From an uncultured Curvibacter sp. (GTDB lineage Bacteria; Pseudomonadota; Gammaproteobacteria; Burkholderiales; Burkholderiaceae_C), in contig CAILKX010000110.1 of NCBI GenBank assembly GCA_903834975.1, forward strand, positions 1 through 57,088: 57,088 nucleotides of DNA, given 5' to 3'. A program made the position numbers and the translations under genes. Positions 41,841 through 51,238 of the stretch are shown here, one piece after another. The notes under the pieces are model-generated. The model saw nothing but the letters and a program-made list of their open reading frames with translations, made no database searches and had not been told where the DNA came from. Position 1 is the first letter of the stretch. Each line of letters starts with the position of its first letter.

Positions 41841-42768
41841 GCAACAAAGTGGCGGTGCCAACAGGGTCTTCTTCATGGGCCAGATGGCCCAGCCCCGATT
41901 GCACCATCAGTTCGGCTTGCTGAACTCGCCGACAAAATTCGTCGGCCAACTTCGGTGGCACTGTTTTGTCGTTCGAACCGACCAACAGCGTGGTGCGGTT
42001 TTTCAAGGAACTGATCGCGTTGGCCAAGGGATTGAGGTTCCAAGCCTCCATCATTTGCAGCACGCTGTGCACGTGTCCTGAGTGGCTGAACACCTTTTTG
42101 TAAAGGGCCAAGCCCTCGGCGTCGATTTTCGATCCCGTTTGTTTGATGAGCTTTGCCATCACCTCCGGTTGCGCACTCAATTTGGCGGTGGTCCAAGCAG
42201 AAAGGGGGTTCAAGGCGGCCAGCTTGGCCAGGGGTTTAAAGACCCAAGGCGCCACACCGGGCAGCGGCAACCAAGCCGGGTTCAGCCCGATCAAATGAAC
42301 CGCATGCAGTCGCTGCTTCAAAACCAAGTTGGCGGCAATCGCAGCCCCCGCAGAATGCCCAACGATGACTTGCGGCTGCCAATTCAATTGCAAAAGCAGC
42401 GCGCGCACACCCTCGGTCATGCCGTCCAAGGAGAGGGAAAGAGGTTGAGGTTGAAGTTGAGGTTGAAGTTGGGGTTGGTTTTTTGCTTTGGGTTGGGCCT
42501 GCCCTTGGCGCGACCCTCTGTCCGTGAAGGCGTGCCCAGGCAAATCGGGAGCGACCACCTGAAAATACGGGCTCAGCAAAGGCATCAACCCACGCCAACT
42601 GAAACTCCCCGAGCCGGTGCCGTGCAACAACAACAAGCCAGGCCCTTGTCCGCAAGATTGGACGTGCCACTGAATGCCCCCCGCTTTTACAAATTGGCTG
42701 TGCTGGGCCTGCGGCCAGTGCGGCTGATGCTCGCTCCAGGACATCGTGGGGTAGAAGCGGTCAAACAT
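41812..42768 (-). CDS. bchO: Alpha/beta hydrolase associated with Mg chelatase (BchO)
   Basis: 318 residues from the ATG at 42768, one base after the bchD stop. Alpha/beta-hydrolase fold: LLLLHGTGSGSFSW (oxyanion region), VIVGHSAGAAIAAN (nucleophile elbow with Ser) and a late GLGHLAHEE with the catalytic His. BchO-type genes follow bchID in most purple bacteria; the substrate is not established. A QPQLQPQLQPQP stretch (about residues 105-120) encoded by a 12-base repeat (42441-42480) interrupts the lid region. Confidence 0.88.
   Translation of the reverse strand: MFDRFYPTMSWSEHQPHWPQAQHSQFVKAGGIQWHVQSCGQGPGLLLLHGTGSGSFSWRGLMPLLSPYFQVVAPDLPGHAFTDRGSRQGQAQPKAKNQPQLQPQLQPQPLSLSLDGMTEGVRALLLQLNWQPQVIVGHSAGAAIAANLVLKQRLHAVHLIGLNPAWLPLPGVAPWVFKPLAKLAALNPLSAWTTAKLSAQPEVMAKLIKQTGSKIDAEGLALYKKVFSHSGHVHSVLQMMEAWNLNPLANAISSLKNRTTLLVGSNDKTVPPKLADEFCRRVQQAELMVQSGLGHLAHEEDPVGTATLLLRALALGRL
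42441..42480 (-). repeat. 12-base microrepeat inside bchO
   Basis: Plus-strand units of GAGGTTGAAGTT and variants are repeated about three times and encode Q-P-Q-L repeats. The unit is a multiple of three, so copy-number changes keep the frame. Confidence 0.8.
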
Positions 42769-42769
42769 G

Positions 42770-44653
42770 TCAGGGGGTTTTTTGTCGCAAATGGTCCATC
42801 GCCATCGCCATTCGTTGCGCTTGTAGGTGCGGCATGGGCAGGTAACTGCCGCCCAGATGTTGGGCGAATTGTTGCACCTGCGGGTCGGGCTGCAGCGAGG
42901 TGTCAATCCACAAGGCGCGGTGACCTGAAAGCCGCCACTGGGTCCCCCAAGTCAGCGCATCGCTGTGGGCCTGCGCCCGTCCACCGAGCCCTTGCAACGT
43001 CACATTGGCCCGACCGTCGCTGAGCATCACCAGCATCGGCGTGACGCCTTGTCGATGCAGGCGATGGGCTTGCTCGCAGGCCATTTTCAGCGCCAACGCC
43101 AAAGGGGTTCCACCGCCACCCGGTAACCCCGTCATGGCCCGCTTGGCCCGCACCAAAGAGCGCGTCATGGGCAACAACAATTGAGCGCTGGCCCCCCTGA
43201 AGGCCACGATGCACACGCTGTCGCGGCGTGAATAGGACTGCTGCAAAAGCAGTTCGACCGCGCCCTTGGCCTCGGCCAATCTTTGCAGCGCCGCCGAACC
43301 CGATGCATCCAAGGCCAAGATCAAACAGCTGGCGCTTTGTTGCTGAAAACGCTGCACATGAAAGTCTTCCGACCGAATCGCCACTTTGCTTTGGCTTTGA
43401 CCAGGGAACGCTGCACTTCGGTTTCTGAGCTTTTGTTTTGGAGCGGCCGCGCGCAGGGTGGCCAAAACGTGCAATCGGGCCTGCCCCCCGGGGCGCCCCG
43501 GCTTGGGCGGCAACGGGCGCCCGCGTTGGGTGCCCAGTCTGGCTTGGCCACTGTGACCTGATGAGCCACCCGACGCCCCACCCGAGGGGTGCCCAGGCTG
43601 CGTCATCAAGCCCTCCAGAATGTGCGGCGGCAAACTGGCCATCGCCGCGGCCACCAACCACTCTTCTAAGTTCTCTGCAGAGTTTTCTGATTGGTTTTCT
43701 TGTGCATGTTCTGGTGCATGTTCTGGCGTTGTAGGGTCCTTGGACTCTGGCGGTGATGAAGCGGCCTCATCGCGGCGGTCTTGTTCACCGGGCGCAGACG
43801 CCTCTGGCGGGGAGCTGGGGGGCTCAGTGGCCTCATTTTCCTGAGGCGGTGGTGCGGGCCATTGGGTGGCCCTGGGCGCCAAGACGCGCTTGGCTGCAAA
43901 TTCCAGGTCTTCGTCGGCCACGCGCTCCCGCAGGTTCAATGCGGCGTGGCAGCTGGCCACCCGCAAGGCCAAGGTGGGGACGCGCAAAGAATCAATCCCA
44001 AAGCCTTGCGCGGTGGCGCAGATTGCCAAGGCTTGCTCGTCTGTCCAGGTCCCTTTTTTGAGGCAATCCCGCATCTGGCTCAAACGGTTCGGTGGGATTC
44101 GAACGTTCAAATCGTCCTCGCTGGGGTCGCTCTGGCGGGGCATCAAGCCATTTGAAATCAACTCGGGCACGTCTGAGGGGGACAAGTCCTGAAGGTTCAA
44201 CCACAAGCCCAGCCTTTCTTGCAGGCTGGGGTTCAACAAAGGGTCGTCGTCGCCGGCTTCATCCAAGGCCACCACGCCAAAATGGCTGCTCGATGCATCG
44301 GGCAAGCGGTGTTGGTCCATGGCCTGCGTCAAAGGCGCCACCAAGGCCGCGGGAAAGCGCTCGGCCATGCTCAAACAAACAACGCCTTGATCGGCCTGCT
44401 GCAACAACCCCGCCTGCATTTGCAACGTGCCAGTTTGCAGCGTCAGCGATAAATCAATGCCCCCTAAAAGCCTTTCCAATTCGACATGTCCAGGCAATTT
44501 AATGGCTTTCAAACCGCTGTCCTGAAGGCACTTCAGCCAAAGGTCTCGAACAGGTCCAAAGGGGGCGCGCAGCCAGACGCCACCGAAGCCGTGGGGGTCG
44601 ATTTGCAGGAGTTGCAACGATGTCAGGGCATCGTTCCAGGCCTCTGGGTTCAT
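42770..44653 (-). CDS. bchD: Magnesium chelatase subunit D
   Basis: 627 residues. An inactive AAA-like N-terminal half (about 1-260), an acidic and Pro/Glu-rich linker (about 270-340, with TPEHAPEHAQENQSENSAEN) and a C-terminal von Willebrand factor A domain with the MIDAS motif ALDASGSAALQRLAE (about residues 445-460). BchD forms the hexameric platform with BchI that drives BchH. Its ATG overlaps the bchI stop (ATGA). Confidence 0.97.
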   Translation of the reverse strand: MNPEAWNDALTSLQLLQIDPHGFGGVWLRAPFGPVRDLWLKCLQDSGLKAIKLPGHVELERLLGGIDLSLTLQTGTLQMQAGLLQQADQGVVCLSMAERFPAALVAPLTQAMDQHRLPDASSSHFGVVALDEAGDDDPLLNPSLQERLGLWLNLQDLSPSDVPELISNGLMPRQSDPSEDDLNVRIPPNRLSQMRDCLKKGTWTDEQALAICATAQGFGIDSLRVPTLALRVASCHAALNLRERVADEDLEFAAKRVLAPRATQWPAPPPQENEATEPPSSPPEASAPGEQDRRDEAASSPPESKDPTTPEHAPEHAQENQSENSAENLEEWLVAAAMASLPPHILEGLMTQPGHPSGGASGGSSGHSGQARLGTQRGRPLPPKPGRPGGQARLHVLATLRAAAPKQKLRNRSAAFPGQSQSKVAIRSEDFHVQRFQQQSASCLILALDASGSAALQRLAEAKGAVELLLQQSYSRRDSVCIVAFRGASAQLLLPMTRSLVRAKRAMTGLPGGGGTPLALALKMACEQAHRLHRQGVTPMLVMLSDGRANVTLQGLGGRAQAHSDALTWGTQWRLSGHRALWIDTSLQPDPQVQQFAQHLGGSYLPMPHLQAQRMAMAMDHLRQKTP

Positions 44654-45720
44654 GCTTTCAAAACGTCTTGCAAAGCCCTGTTGACGCGTTCGCCGGAGTC
44701 GGTGTCGTCCAAGGGATTGCGCCGCAGCCGGTGGCGCAAAGCCAGGGGTGCGATGGTTTGCAGGTGTTCGGTTTTCACCACTTTGGCCCCTTGCAGGGCG
44801 GCCAAGGCACGCGTGGCGCGCAGCAACGTGAGTTCAGCGCGCAGGCCGTCGGTGCCCAATTGTTGGCACAAACGGGCGCACAAAATCAACAGCGCATCAG
44901 GCACTTCCACAGCGCCGAGCCCTTTTCGCGCTTTCACAATGCGCTTTTGCAACTTGTCGCTTTCGTCTTGCCACTGCGCTTTGTAAGCCACGGGGTCTTT
45001 GTCAAAGGCATCCCGACGCTTGATGACTTCGACCCGCAGCGCGATGTCTTGGGGCGTACGGACCTGCACCGACAAGCCGAAACGATCGAGCAATTGCGGG
45101 CGCAATTCGCCCTCTTCGGGGTTGCCACTGCCGACCAAAACAAAGCGGGCAGGATGGCGAATGCTGAGGCCCTCGCGCTCCACCAAGTTTTCGCCTGAAG
45201 CCGCCACGTCAATCAGCAAGTCCACCAAGTGATCGTCGAGCAAATTGACCTCGTCGATGTACAAAAACCCGCGGTGGGCTTGGGCCAACAAGCCGGGTAA
45301 AAATTCCTTCACGCCTTGGGACAAGGCTTTTTCCAAATCCAAGGCGCCAACAATGCGGTCTTCGGTGGCCCCCAAGGGCAGGTCAACCACCTTCACCGCA
45401 CAGCGTTCGACCGCTGGTTTGGGTGGTTTTTTCTGGTCGCCAGCGGCTGAACGGGCGGCTAGTGGCGTGGCCGAGCGGTTGGTGGCGCAATAAGGACACG
45501 CCAAGGCCGGTTGCAGCGGGTCACACTGATAAGGACACCCTTTGACCACTTGAATCGGCGGCAGCAAATCGGCCAGCGCCCGAACCGCGGTGGATTTGCC
45601 GGTTCCCCGGTCGCCCAACACCAAAACGCCGCCCACGGAGGGGTCGACAGCGACCACTTGAATGGCCAAAGTCATTTCGTCTTGACCCACAATGGCCGCG
45701 AAGGGGAAGGTAATTGCCAT
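44650..45720 (-). CDS. bchI: Magnesium chelatase ATPase subunit I
   Basis: 356-residue AAA+ ATPase powering Mg insertion. Walker A is GDRGTGKSTAV (about 37-47), Walker B FLYIDEVNLLDD (about 150-161), and VGSGNPEEGELRPQLLDRFG carries sensor and Arg-finger residues. It contains a Cys-rich loop CPYQCDPLQPALACPYC (about 61-77), often seen in proteobacterial BchI. Preceded by a PpsR-type box in the short gap after hemE. Confidence 0.98.
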   Translation of the reverse strand: MAITFPFAAIVGQDEMTLAIQVVAVDPSVGGVLVLGDRGTGKSTAVRALADLLPPIQVVKGCPYQCDPLQPALACPYCATNRSATPLAARSAAGDQKKPPKPAVERCAVKVVDLPLGATEDRIVGALDLEKALSQGVKEFLPGLLAQAHRGFLYIDEVNLLDDHLVDLLIDVAASGENLVEREGLSIRHPARFVLVGSGNPEEGELRPQLLDRFGLSVQVRTPQDIALRVEVIKRRDAFDKDPVAYKAQWQDESDKLQKRIVKARKGLGAVEVPDALLILCARLCQQLGTDGLRAELTLLRATRALAALQGAKVVKTEHLQTIAPLALRHRLRRNPLDDTDSGERVNRALQDVLKA

Positions 45721-45771
45721 GAAACTGTCCAGTGAATTGACTCAGGGGATCATCTAAAACTCAAACCCGAC

Positions 45772-45789
45772 TGTCAAGTCAGATTTACA
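45772..45789. promoter_or_regulatory. PpsR/CrtJ box upstream of bchI
   Basis: TGTCAAGTCAGATTTACA fits TGT-N12-ACA. It lies between the hemE stop (45791) and the bchI start (45720). Read on the minus strand its TTGACA can be a -35 element, followed 17 bases on by GATGAT as a possible -10. Confidence 0.7.
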
Positions 45790-45790
45790 C

Positions 45791-46921
45791 TTAGACCGCG
45801 CGTGCTGTTGTTCGCATCTTCCGAGAATGTTGGTGCACCGCCGACACCAAGGCGCTGACGTGTTCGGGCGGCGTCAGTTGGTGGATGCCGTGGCCCAAAT
45901 TGAAGACATGGGTGGGCCCGGTTTTGAGCGGATCGGTATGAGGCGGCCCAAAACTTTCGAGCACTTTGATGACTTCTTGTTCAATCACCTGCGGGGGCGC
46001 AAAGAGCACATTCGGGTCGATGTTCCCTTGCAGCGCTTTGCCCGGCCCGCCCACCTCGCCACCGACCAGCGCACGGGCGCGCCCCAGGTTTTGCGTCCAA
46101 TCCAAACCCAGCACTTCGCAGTCGAGGGTGTTCATGTCGTCCAGCCACATGCCACCGCCTTTGGTAAAAACGAGGCGCGGGATCGTCGCCCCATCGGCTG
46201 ATTTTTTCAATTGGGACAAGACCCTGGCGGTGTATTGCAGGCTGAATTGTTGAAAAGCGCCATCGGCCAAAACGCCGCCCCAACTGTCAAAAATCATCAC
46301 GGCCTGAGCGCCCGCGTCGATTTGGGTGTTGAGGTAAAGCGCCACCGAGTCGGCGTTGATGGCCAGGAGGCGGTGCATCAGATCGGGTCGGCTGTACATC
46401 AGGCTTTTGACCCAGCGGTAGTCGTCAGAACCAGCCCCTTCGACCATGTAGCAAGCCAGCGTCCAAGGGCTGCCTGAAAATCCGATCAGAGGCACACGGC
46501 CGTTGAGCGCCCGCCGAATCGAGGTGACGGCGTCAAAGACATAACGCAGTTTGTTCATGTCCGGCACCGCCAGCGCCGCCACCGCCGCCTCGTCGCGGAC
46601 CACCTTCTCAAATTTGGGTCCCTCTCCCATGGCGAAAGACAAGCCCAGCCCCATGGCGTCGGGCACCGTGAGGATGTCTGAAAAAAGAATCGCCGCATCC
46701 AAGGGGTAGCGGTCCAGCGGTTGAAGGGTCACTTCGGTGGCGAAGTCTTTGTTGGTCGCCAAGCCCATGAAGCTGCCGGCTTTTTCCCGGGTCTGGCGGT
46801 ATTCGGGCAGGTAACGGCCGGCTTGGCGCATCAGCCAAACCGGCGTGTGGTCGGTGGCTTGGCGCAGGCAAGCCCGCAGAAAGGTGTCGTTTTGCAGCGG
46901 AGGAAAGGCGGAATGAGGCAT
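45791..46921 (-). CDS. hemE: Uroporphyrinogen decarboxylase
   Basis: Removes four carboxyl groups from uroporphyrinogen III to give coproporphyrinogen III. 376 residues from the ATG at 46921; the open frame extends to a TTG at 46951 that would run into the operator region. Both family signatures are clear: [14 protein letters not shown] (about 30-43) and [16 protein letters not shown] (about 140-155). [17 protein letters not shown] is the usual C-terminal region. It sits upstream of bchI in the same direction, putting haem supply next to Mg chelatase. Confidence 0.97.
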   Translation of the reverse strand: MPHSAFPPLQNDTFLRACLRQATDHTPVWLMRQAGRYLPEYRQTREKAGSFMGLATNKDFATEVTLQPLDRYPLDAAILFSDILTVPDAMGLGLSFAMGEGPKFEKVVRDEAAVAALAVPDMNKLRYVFDAVTSIRRALNGRVPLIGFSGSPWTLACYMVEGAGSDDYRWVKSLMYSRPDLMHRLLAINADSVALYLNTQIDAGAQAVMIFDSWGGVLADGAFQQFSLQYTARVLSQLKKSADGATIPRLVFTKGGGMWLDDMNTLDCEVLGLDWTQNLGRARALVGGEVGGPGKALQGNIDPNVLFAPPQVIEQEVIKVLESFGPPHTDPLKTGPTHVFNLGHGIHQLTPPEHVSALVSAVHQHSRKMRTTARAV

Positions 46922-46945
46922 GTTTTTCGATTTCTGAAGCACAAG

Positions 46946-47014
46946 TGTCAACTAAATTTTCCTTAAAGTGTCAATTTAACTTGACGTTTTGTCAAATCAC
47001 GCTAAATTACCGAC
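46946..47014. promoter_or_regulatory. hemE / dxs divergent promoter with PpsR-like boxes
   Basis: TGTCAATTTAACTTGACG at 46969-46986 is one base from TGT-N12-ACA and strongly palindromic. TGTCAA half-sites also begin at 46946 and 46990. For dxs, TTGACG (46981-46986), a 16-base spacer and TAAATT (47003-47008) make a promoter that ends 6 bases before the dxs ATG, with no Shine-Dalgarno sequence. hemE starts at 46921 on the other side. Confidence 0.6.
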
Positions 47015-48904
47015 ATGGACGATTTGCTGAATTGGATGGAATCTCCATCGCATTTGAAAAAGCTTTCCCTTGAAAGCTTGCCGTCGTTGGCGGCCGATTT
47101 GCGACAGCGCTTGATTCAAACCGTTTCAAAAACGGGCGGCCACTTGAGCGCCAATTTGGGCACGGTGGAGCTGACCATCGCCTTGCACTATGTCTTCAAC
47201 ACCCCGGAAGACCGCTTGGTCTGGGATGTGGGCCACCAAACCTATCCCCACAAAATGCTGACCGGCCGACTCGGTGAGATGGGCAGTTTGCGGCAAAAAG
47301 GCGGCTTGAGCGGTTTTCCCAGACGCGAAGAAAGTGTTTACGACGCTTTTGGCACGGCACATTCCTCCACCAGCATTTCGGCCGCCTTTGGCATGGCCGT
47401 GGCGGCCAAACAATCGGGCAGTCAACGCAAGTCGGTGGCCATCATCGGCGACGGCGCGCTGACCGCAGGCATGGCTTTTGAGGCGATGAACAACGCGGGG
47501 CACAGCGATTGCGATTTGTTGGTGATCTTGAACGACAACGACATGTCCATCAGCCCGCCCGTGGGGGCTTTGAACCAATACTTGGCCGAGTTGATGTCGG
47601 GGCGGTTTTATGCGGAAGCCAAAAAACTGGGCCAACAAGTGCTGCGCAACGCGCCCCCTTTGTTTGCTTTGGCGCAGCGCCTGGAGCAAGAAACCCAAAA
47701 CTTCATTCAGCCCGGCACCTTGTTTGAGAAACTGGGTTTCACTTACTCGGGGCCGATTGACGGACACGACGTGGTGGGCTTGGTCGGCGCCTTGCAGAAA
47801 GTGTCTGGCCGCAAAGGGCCGCAGTTTTTGCACGTGGTGACGCAAAAAGGCAAAGGGTATGCGAAGGCCGAAATGGACCCCGTGGCCTACCACGGCCCTG
47901 GCAAATTTGACCCCGCAGTCGGTTTGGTGCCCTCGGCCCAAAGCAAGCTGACCTTTACCCAGGTTTTTGGTCAATGGCTGTGCGACATGGCGGCCAAAGA
48001 CCCGCGGTTGGTGGGCATCACGCCGGCCATGCGCGAAGGCTCGGGCATGGTGGAATTCAGTCAACGCTTTGCCTCACGCTACCACGACGTTGGCATTGCC
48101 GAACAGCACGCGGTCACGTTTGCAGCCGGTCTGGCCTGCGAAGGCTACAAACCCGTGGTGGCGATTTATTCGACTTTTCTACAGCGCGCTTACGACCAGC
48201 TGATTCACGATGTGGCCTTGCAGAATTTGCCCGTCGTCTTTGCCCTCGACCGAGCGGGCATTGTGGGCCCGGACGGCCCCACCCACGCCGGTCTGTTTGA
48301 CATCGCGTTCACCCGCTGCATCCCGAACATGAGCGTGGCGTGCCCGGCTGACGAAAACGAGTGCCGCCAATTGCTGAGCACCGCCTATGCGCAAGACCAC
48401 CCGGTCACGGTGCGCTACCCGAGGGGCTCAGGGGTTGGGGTGGCCGTGGCCACTGACTTCAGCTCCTTGCAATGCCAATTGCCTTTGGGCAAAGCAGCGG
48501 TTCGGCGAAACGGCCGAGGCGTGGCCATTTTGGCTTTTGGCCCCCTGCTCTACGAAGCACTCCAAGTGGCGGAAAGCATGGACGCCACGGTCGTGAACAT
48601 GCGCTGGGCCAAACCACTGGACCTCGAAACCCTCCGACAGGTCGCCTCCGGCCATGACCGATTGGTCACCCTTGAGGACGGCACTCGAATGGGCGGCGCC
48701 GGGGCCGCTGTTTTGGAGGCCTTGCAAGACATGGGTCTCTACAAGCCCGTTTTGGTCATGGGTTTTGAAGACGAATTCACCGAGCACGGCGATCCCCAAG
48801 TGCTGATGCAGCAATACGGTTTGACCGCCGCTGGAATTCAAAACCGAATCCACCAAGCGTGGCCGGATCTTCAGACCGGTGCTGGACTCAGGAGGGTGGT
48901 CTAA
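47015..48904 (+). CDS. dxs: 1-Deoxy-D-xylulose-5-phosphate synthase
   Basis: Thiamine-diphosphate enzyme that starts the MEP isoprenoid pathway from pyruvate and glyceraldehyde 3-phosphate; its products feed CrtE and the BChl tail. 629 residues. [13 protein letters not shown] (about 72-84), the ThDP motif [18 protein letters not shown] (about 147-164) and the transketolase-type [16 protein letters not shown] with its catalytic Glu are visible. The N-terminus [18 protein letters not shown] fits the family, supporting the ATG at 47015 although no ribosome-binding site precedes it. The stop is immediately followed by the hemA ATG. Confidence 0.98.
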   Translation: MDDLLNWMESPSHLKKLSLESLPSLAADLRQRLIQTVSKTGGHLSANLGTVELTIALHYVFNTPEDRLVWDVGHQTYPHKMLTGRLGEMGSLRQKGGLSGFPRREESVYDAFGTAHSSTSISAAFGMAVAAKQSGSQRKSVAIIGDGALTAGMAFEAMNNAGHSDCDLLVILNDNDMSISPPVGALNQYLAELMSGRFYAEAKKLGQQVLRNAPPLFALAQRLEQETQNFIQPGTLFEKLGFTYSGPIDGHDVVGLVGALQKVSGRKGPQFLHVVTQKGKGYAKAEMDPVAYHGPGKFDPAVGLVPSAQSKLTFTQVFGQWLCDMAAKDPRLVGITPAMREGSGMVEFSQRFASRYHDVGIAEQHAVTFAAGLACEGYKPVVAIYSTFLQRAYDQLIHDVALQNLPVVFALDRAGIVGPDGPTHAGLFDIAFTRCIPNMSVACPADENECRQLLSTAYAQDHPVTVRYPRGSGVGVAVATDFSSLQCQLPLGKAAVRRNGRGVAILAFGPLLYEALQVAESMDATVVNMRWAKPLDLETLRQVASGHDRLVTLEDGTRMGGAGAAVLEALQDMGLYKPVLVMGFEDEFTEHGDPQVLMQQYGLTAAGIQNRIHQAWPDLQTGAGLRRVV

Positions 48905-50158
48905 ATGGCGGTTTGGACTCTGGGCTTGAACCACAAAACCGCGCCCCTTGATCTGCGGGAACGGTTTGCCTTTGCCTCTGAGAAGTTGGAGCAATGCATG
49001 CATGGTTTGCGCCGCAGCTATGCCACCCACAAAGAAGTCGCCATTCTTTCGACCTGCAACCGGACTGAAATTTATTGCGCGGGCGACCAAGTTCAATGGC
49101 CGCAAACCTTGAGCTGGCTGGCGCAAGCGGGGCAAACCAAGGTCGAAGAGTTGGAAGCCCACACCTACCAAATGGAAGGAGGCGCCTCGGCCCGACATGC
49201 ATTTCGAGTGGCCTGTGGGCTGGACTCCATGGTCTTGGGTGAGTCGCAAATTCTCGGGCAACTGAAGGATGCGGTGCGTTTGGCCGCCAATACCGGCGCG
49301 CTCGGAACGACCTTGAATCAAATGTTCCAACGCTCCTTCTCGGTTGCCAAGGAAGTCAGAACCCAGACCGAAATTGGGGCGCACTCCATCAGCATGGCGG
49401 CCGCCAGCGTGCGCCTGGCCACTCGGCTTTTTGAGAACCTCAAAGACACGCACATTTTGTTTGTGGGGGCCGGAGAAATGATCGAGCTGTGCGTGGCCCA
49501 CTTCGCGGCCAAATCGCCTCGGTCCATGACGATTGCCAACCGATCCACCGAAAAAGCCGAGTTATTGGCCGCTGTGCACGGCGGCCAGTGCATGCCCTTG
49601 GCCGATTTGCCCGAGCGTTTGCCCGAGTTCGACATCGTCATCAGCTGCACCGCCAGCACCCTGCCCTTGATTGGCCTCGGGGTGGTGAACCGGGCCCTGA
49701 AGGCGCGTCACAACCGCCCGATGTTCATGGTCGATTTGGCTGTTCCGCGTGACATCGAGCCAGAAGTCAAAGGCCTGTCGGATGTCTACTTGTACACAGT
49801 GGATGATTTAACCGAGGTCATCAACAGCGGGCAAACGCAGCGACAAGAAGCGGTCTCAGAGGCCGAAGTCATCATCGACGAAGGGGTTCAAAAATTCATG
49901 GCCTGGCTTGAACAAAGAAGCCACGTGCCCTTGATTCAAGAGCTTAACAGCCAAGCCGATGCGTGGCGTCAAACCGAATTGGCGCGCGCCCGCAAATTGA
50001 TCGAAAAAGGGCAATCCATTGACCACGCTTTGGAAGCGCTGTCGATGGGGATGATGAAAAAAATGCTCAACGGGCCCTTGCGGGAATTGCACCGCGCAGA
50101 AGGCGCTCAGCGAGATTTGACGCTCGATGCCATCAAACAGATGTTTTTGAACACCTGA
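48905..50158 (+). CDS. hemA: Glutamyl-tRNA reductase
   Basis: First enzyme of the C5 route to 5-aminolaevulinate, NADPH-dependent. 417 residues. The catalytic Cys is in STCNRTEIYC (about residue 50), and the specificity region is DSMVLGESQILGQLKDAV (about 103-120); the NADPH domain has LFVGAGEMIELCVAHFA. The C-terminal dimerisation helix is typical. Its ATG follows the dxs TAA with no gap. A C5 hemA rather than an ALA synthase separates this organism from the Rhodobacter-type alphaproteobacteria. Confidence 0.98.
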   Translation: MAVWTLGLNHKTAPLDLRERFAFASEKLEQCMHGLRRSYATHKEVAILSTCNRTEIYCAGDQVQWPQTLSWLAQAGQTKVEELEAHTYQMEGGASARHAFRVACGLDSMVLGESQILGQLKDAVRLAANTGALGTTLNQMFQRSFSVAKEVRTQTEIGAHSISMAAASVRLATRLFENLKDTHILFVGAGEMIELCVAHFAAKSPRSMTIANRSTEKAELLAAVHGGQCMPLADLPERLPEFDIVISCTASTLPLIGLGVVNRALKARHNRPMFMVDLAVPRDIEPEVKGLSDVYLYTVDDLTEVINSGQTQRQEAVSEAEVIIDEGVQKFMAWLEQRSHVPLIQELNSQADAWRQTELARARKLIEKGQSIDHALEALSMGMMKKMLNGPLRELHRAEGAQRDLTLDAIKQMFLNT

Positions 50159-50197
50159 TCGGGCGTCCCTAAGCCTGGCCACTTTTAAATTTTTAGC

Positions 50198-51217
50198 ATG
50201 TCCAGCAGGTCCTTCATGCTAAGTAGCCCGCCGCGACGCCGCCAGCGCGTCCTTTTGTTGGGTGCCACGGGCACCATCGGCTTGGCCACAGCCGCTGCCC
50301 TGATGGTGCGGGGCCATGAGGTGGTTTGCTTTTTAAGACCCCGCCCAAATGGTGATTTGTTGCCCCACCAAAGGGCCGTTTTGAAGGACGCCACCCTGCG
50401 CTGGGGCGACCCTGGCGACCCCATTTCACTGCGCCAACAAGGGATTGCGGGGGAAACTTTTGACGCGGTCGTGTCTTGCATGGCGTCACGAACCGGTCTG
50501 CCCGAGGACGCTTGGCGCATCGATCACGACGCCCACCTGACCTTGCTCGAGGCCTCCAAGGAAGCGGGGATTACGCACTTTGTTTTGCTGTCCGCTTTGT
50601 GTGTGCAAAAGCCCCGTTTGGCGTTTCAACACGCCAAGCTGGCGTTTGAAAAAAAGTTGATTGAATCGGGCCTCGGCTATTCCATTGTGCGACCCACCGC
50701 ATTTTTTAAATCCCTTTCGGGGCAGTGGGCGCGGGTGAAAAAGGGCAAACCGTTTTTGATTTTTGGCGATGGCCGACTGACCGCCTGCAAACCCATCAGC
50801 GATGCAGACTTGGGTCACTTCATGGCCAGTTGCTTAGAGGATCCTGACCGTCAAAACGGCCTCTTTCCGATTGGCGGCCCTGGCCCCGCCATCACGCCCT
50901 TGGAACAAGGCCAAGCCCTGTTCAATGCCCTGGGTCTTCAGCCTCGCTTCAAAAAAGTGCCGGTGGGCCTAATGGACTTCCTCATTGGCGTACTCAGCGG
51001 CGTTGGCAAGGTGTGGCCGGCCGCGGCGGCGAAAGCCGAGCTGGCCCGAATCGGCCGCTACTATGCAACCGAATCGATGCTGGTCTGGGACGCCCATAGG
51101 CACCGCTACGATGCACAGGCAACGCCTTCGTATGGCACCCAAACCCTGTTTGACGCCTATACAAAATGGGGACAAGGGGATGGGCCGCCGGCCTTGGGCG
51201 ATCACGCTGTTTTTTAA
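50198..51217 (+). CDS. bciA: Divinyl (proto)chlorophyllide 8-vinyl reductase, BciA type
   Basis: NADPH-dependent reductase of the atypical SDR family that reduces the C8-vinyl group of chlorophyllide precursors. 339 residues from the ATG at 50198; the ATG at 50216 has a better upstream GCAGG and is an alternative start. The dinucleotide site is VLLLGATGTIGLATAAALMVRGH (about 18-40); the SIVRPTAFFKSLSGQ segment is BciA-like. It completes BChl a synthesis without the ferredoxin-type BciB. 39 bases after hemA. Confidence 0.92.
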   Translation: MSSRSFMLSSPPRRRQRVLLLGATGTIGLATAAALMVRGHEVVCFLRPRPNGDLLPHQRAVLKDATLRWGDPGDPISLRQQGIAGETFDAVVSCMASRTGLPEDAWRIDHDAHLTLLEASKEAGITHFVLLSALCVQKPRLAFQHAKLAFEKKLIESGLGYSIVRPTAFFKSLSGQWARVKKGKPFLIFGDGRLTACKPISDADLGHFMASCLEDPDRQNGLFPIGGPGPAITPLEQGQALFNALGLQPRFKKVPVGLMDFLIGVLSGVGKVWPAAAAKAELARIGRYYATESMLVWDAHRHRYDAQATPSYGTQTLFDAYTKWGQGDGPPALGDHAVF

Positions 51218-51238
51218 TCCCATTTGTTTTTGAGTTTT

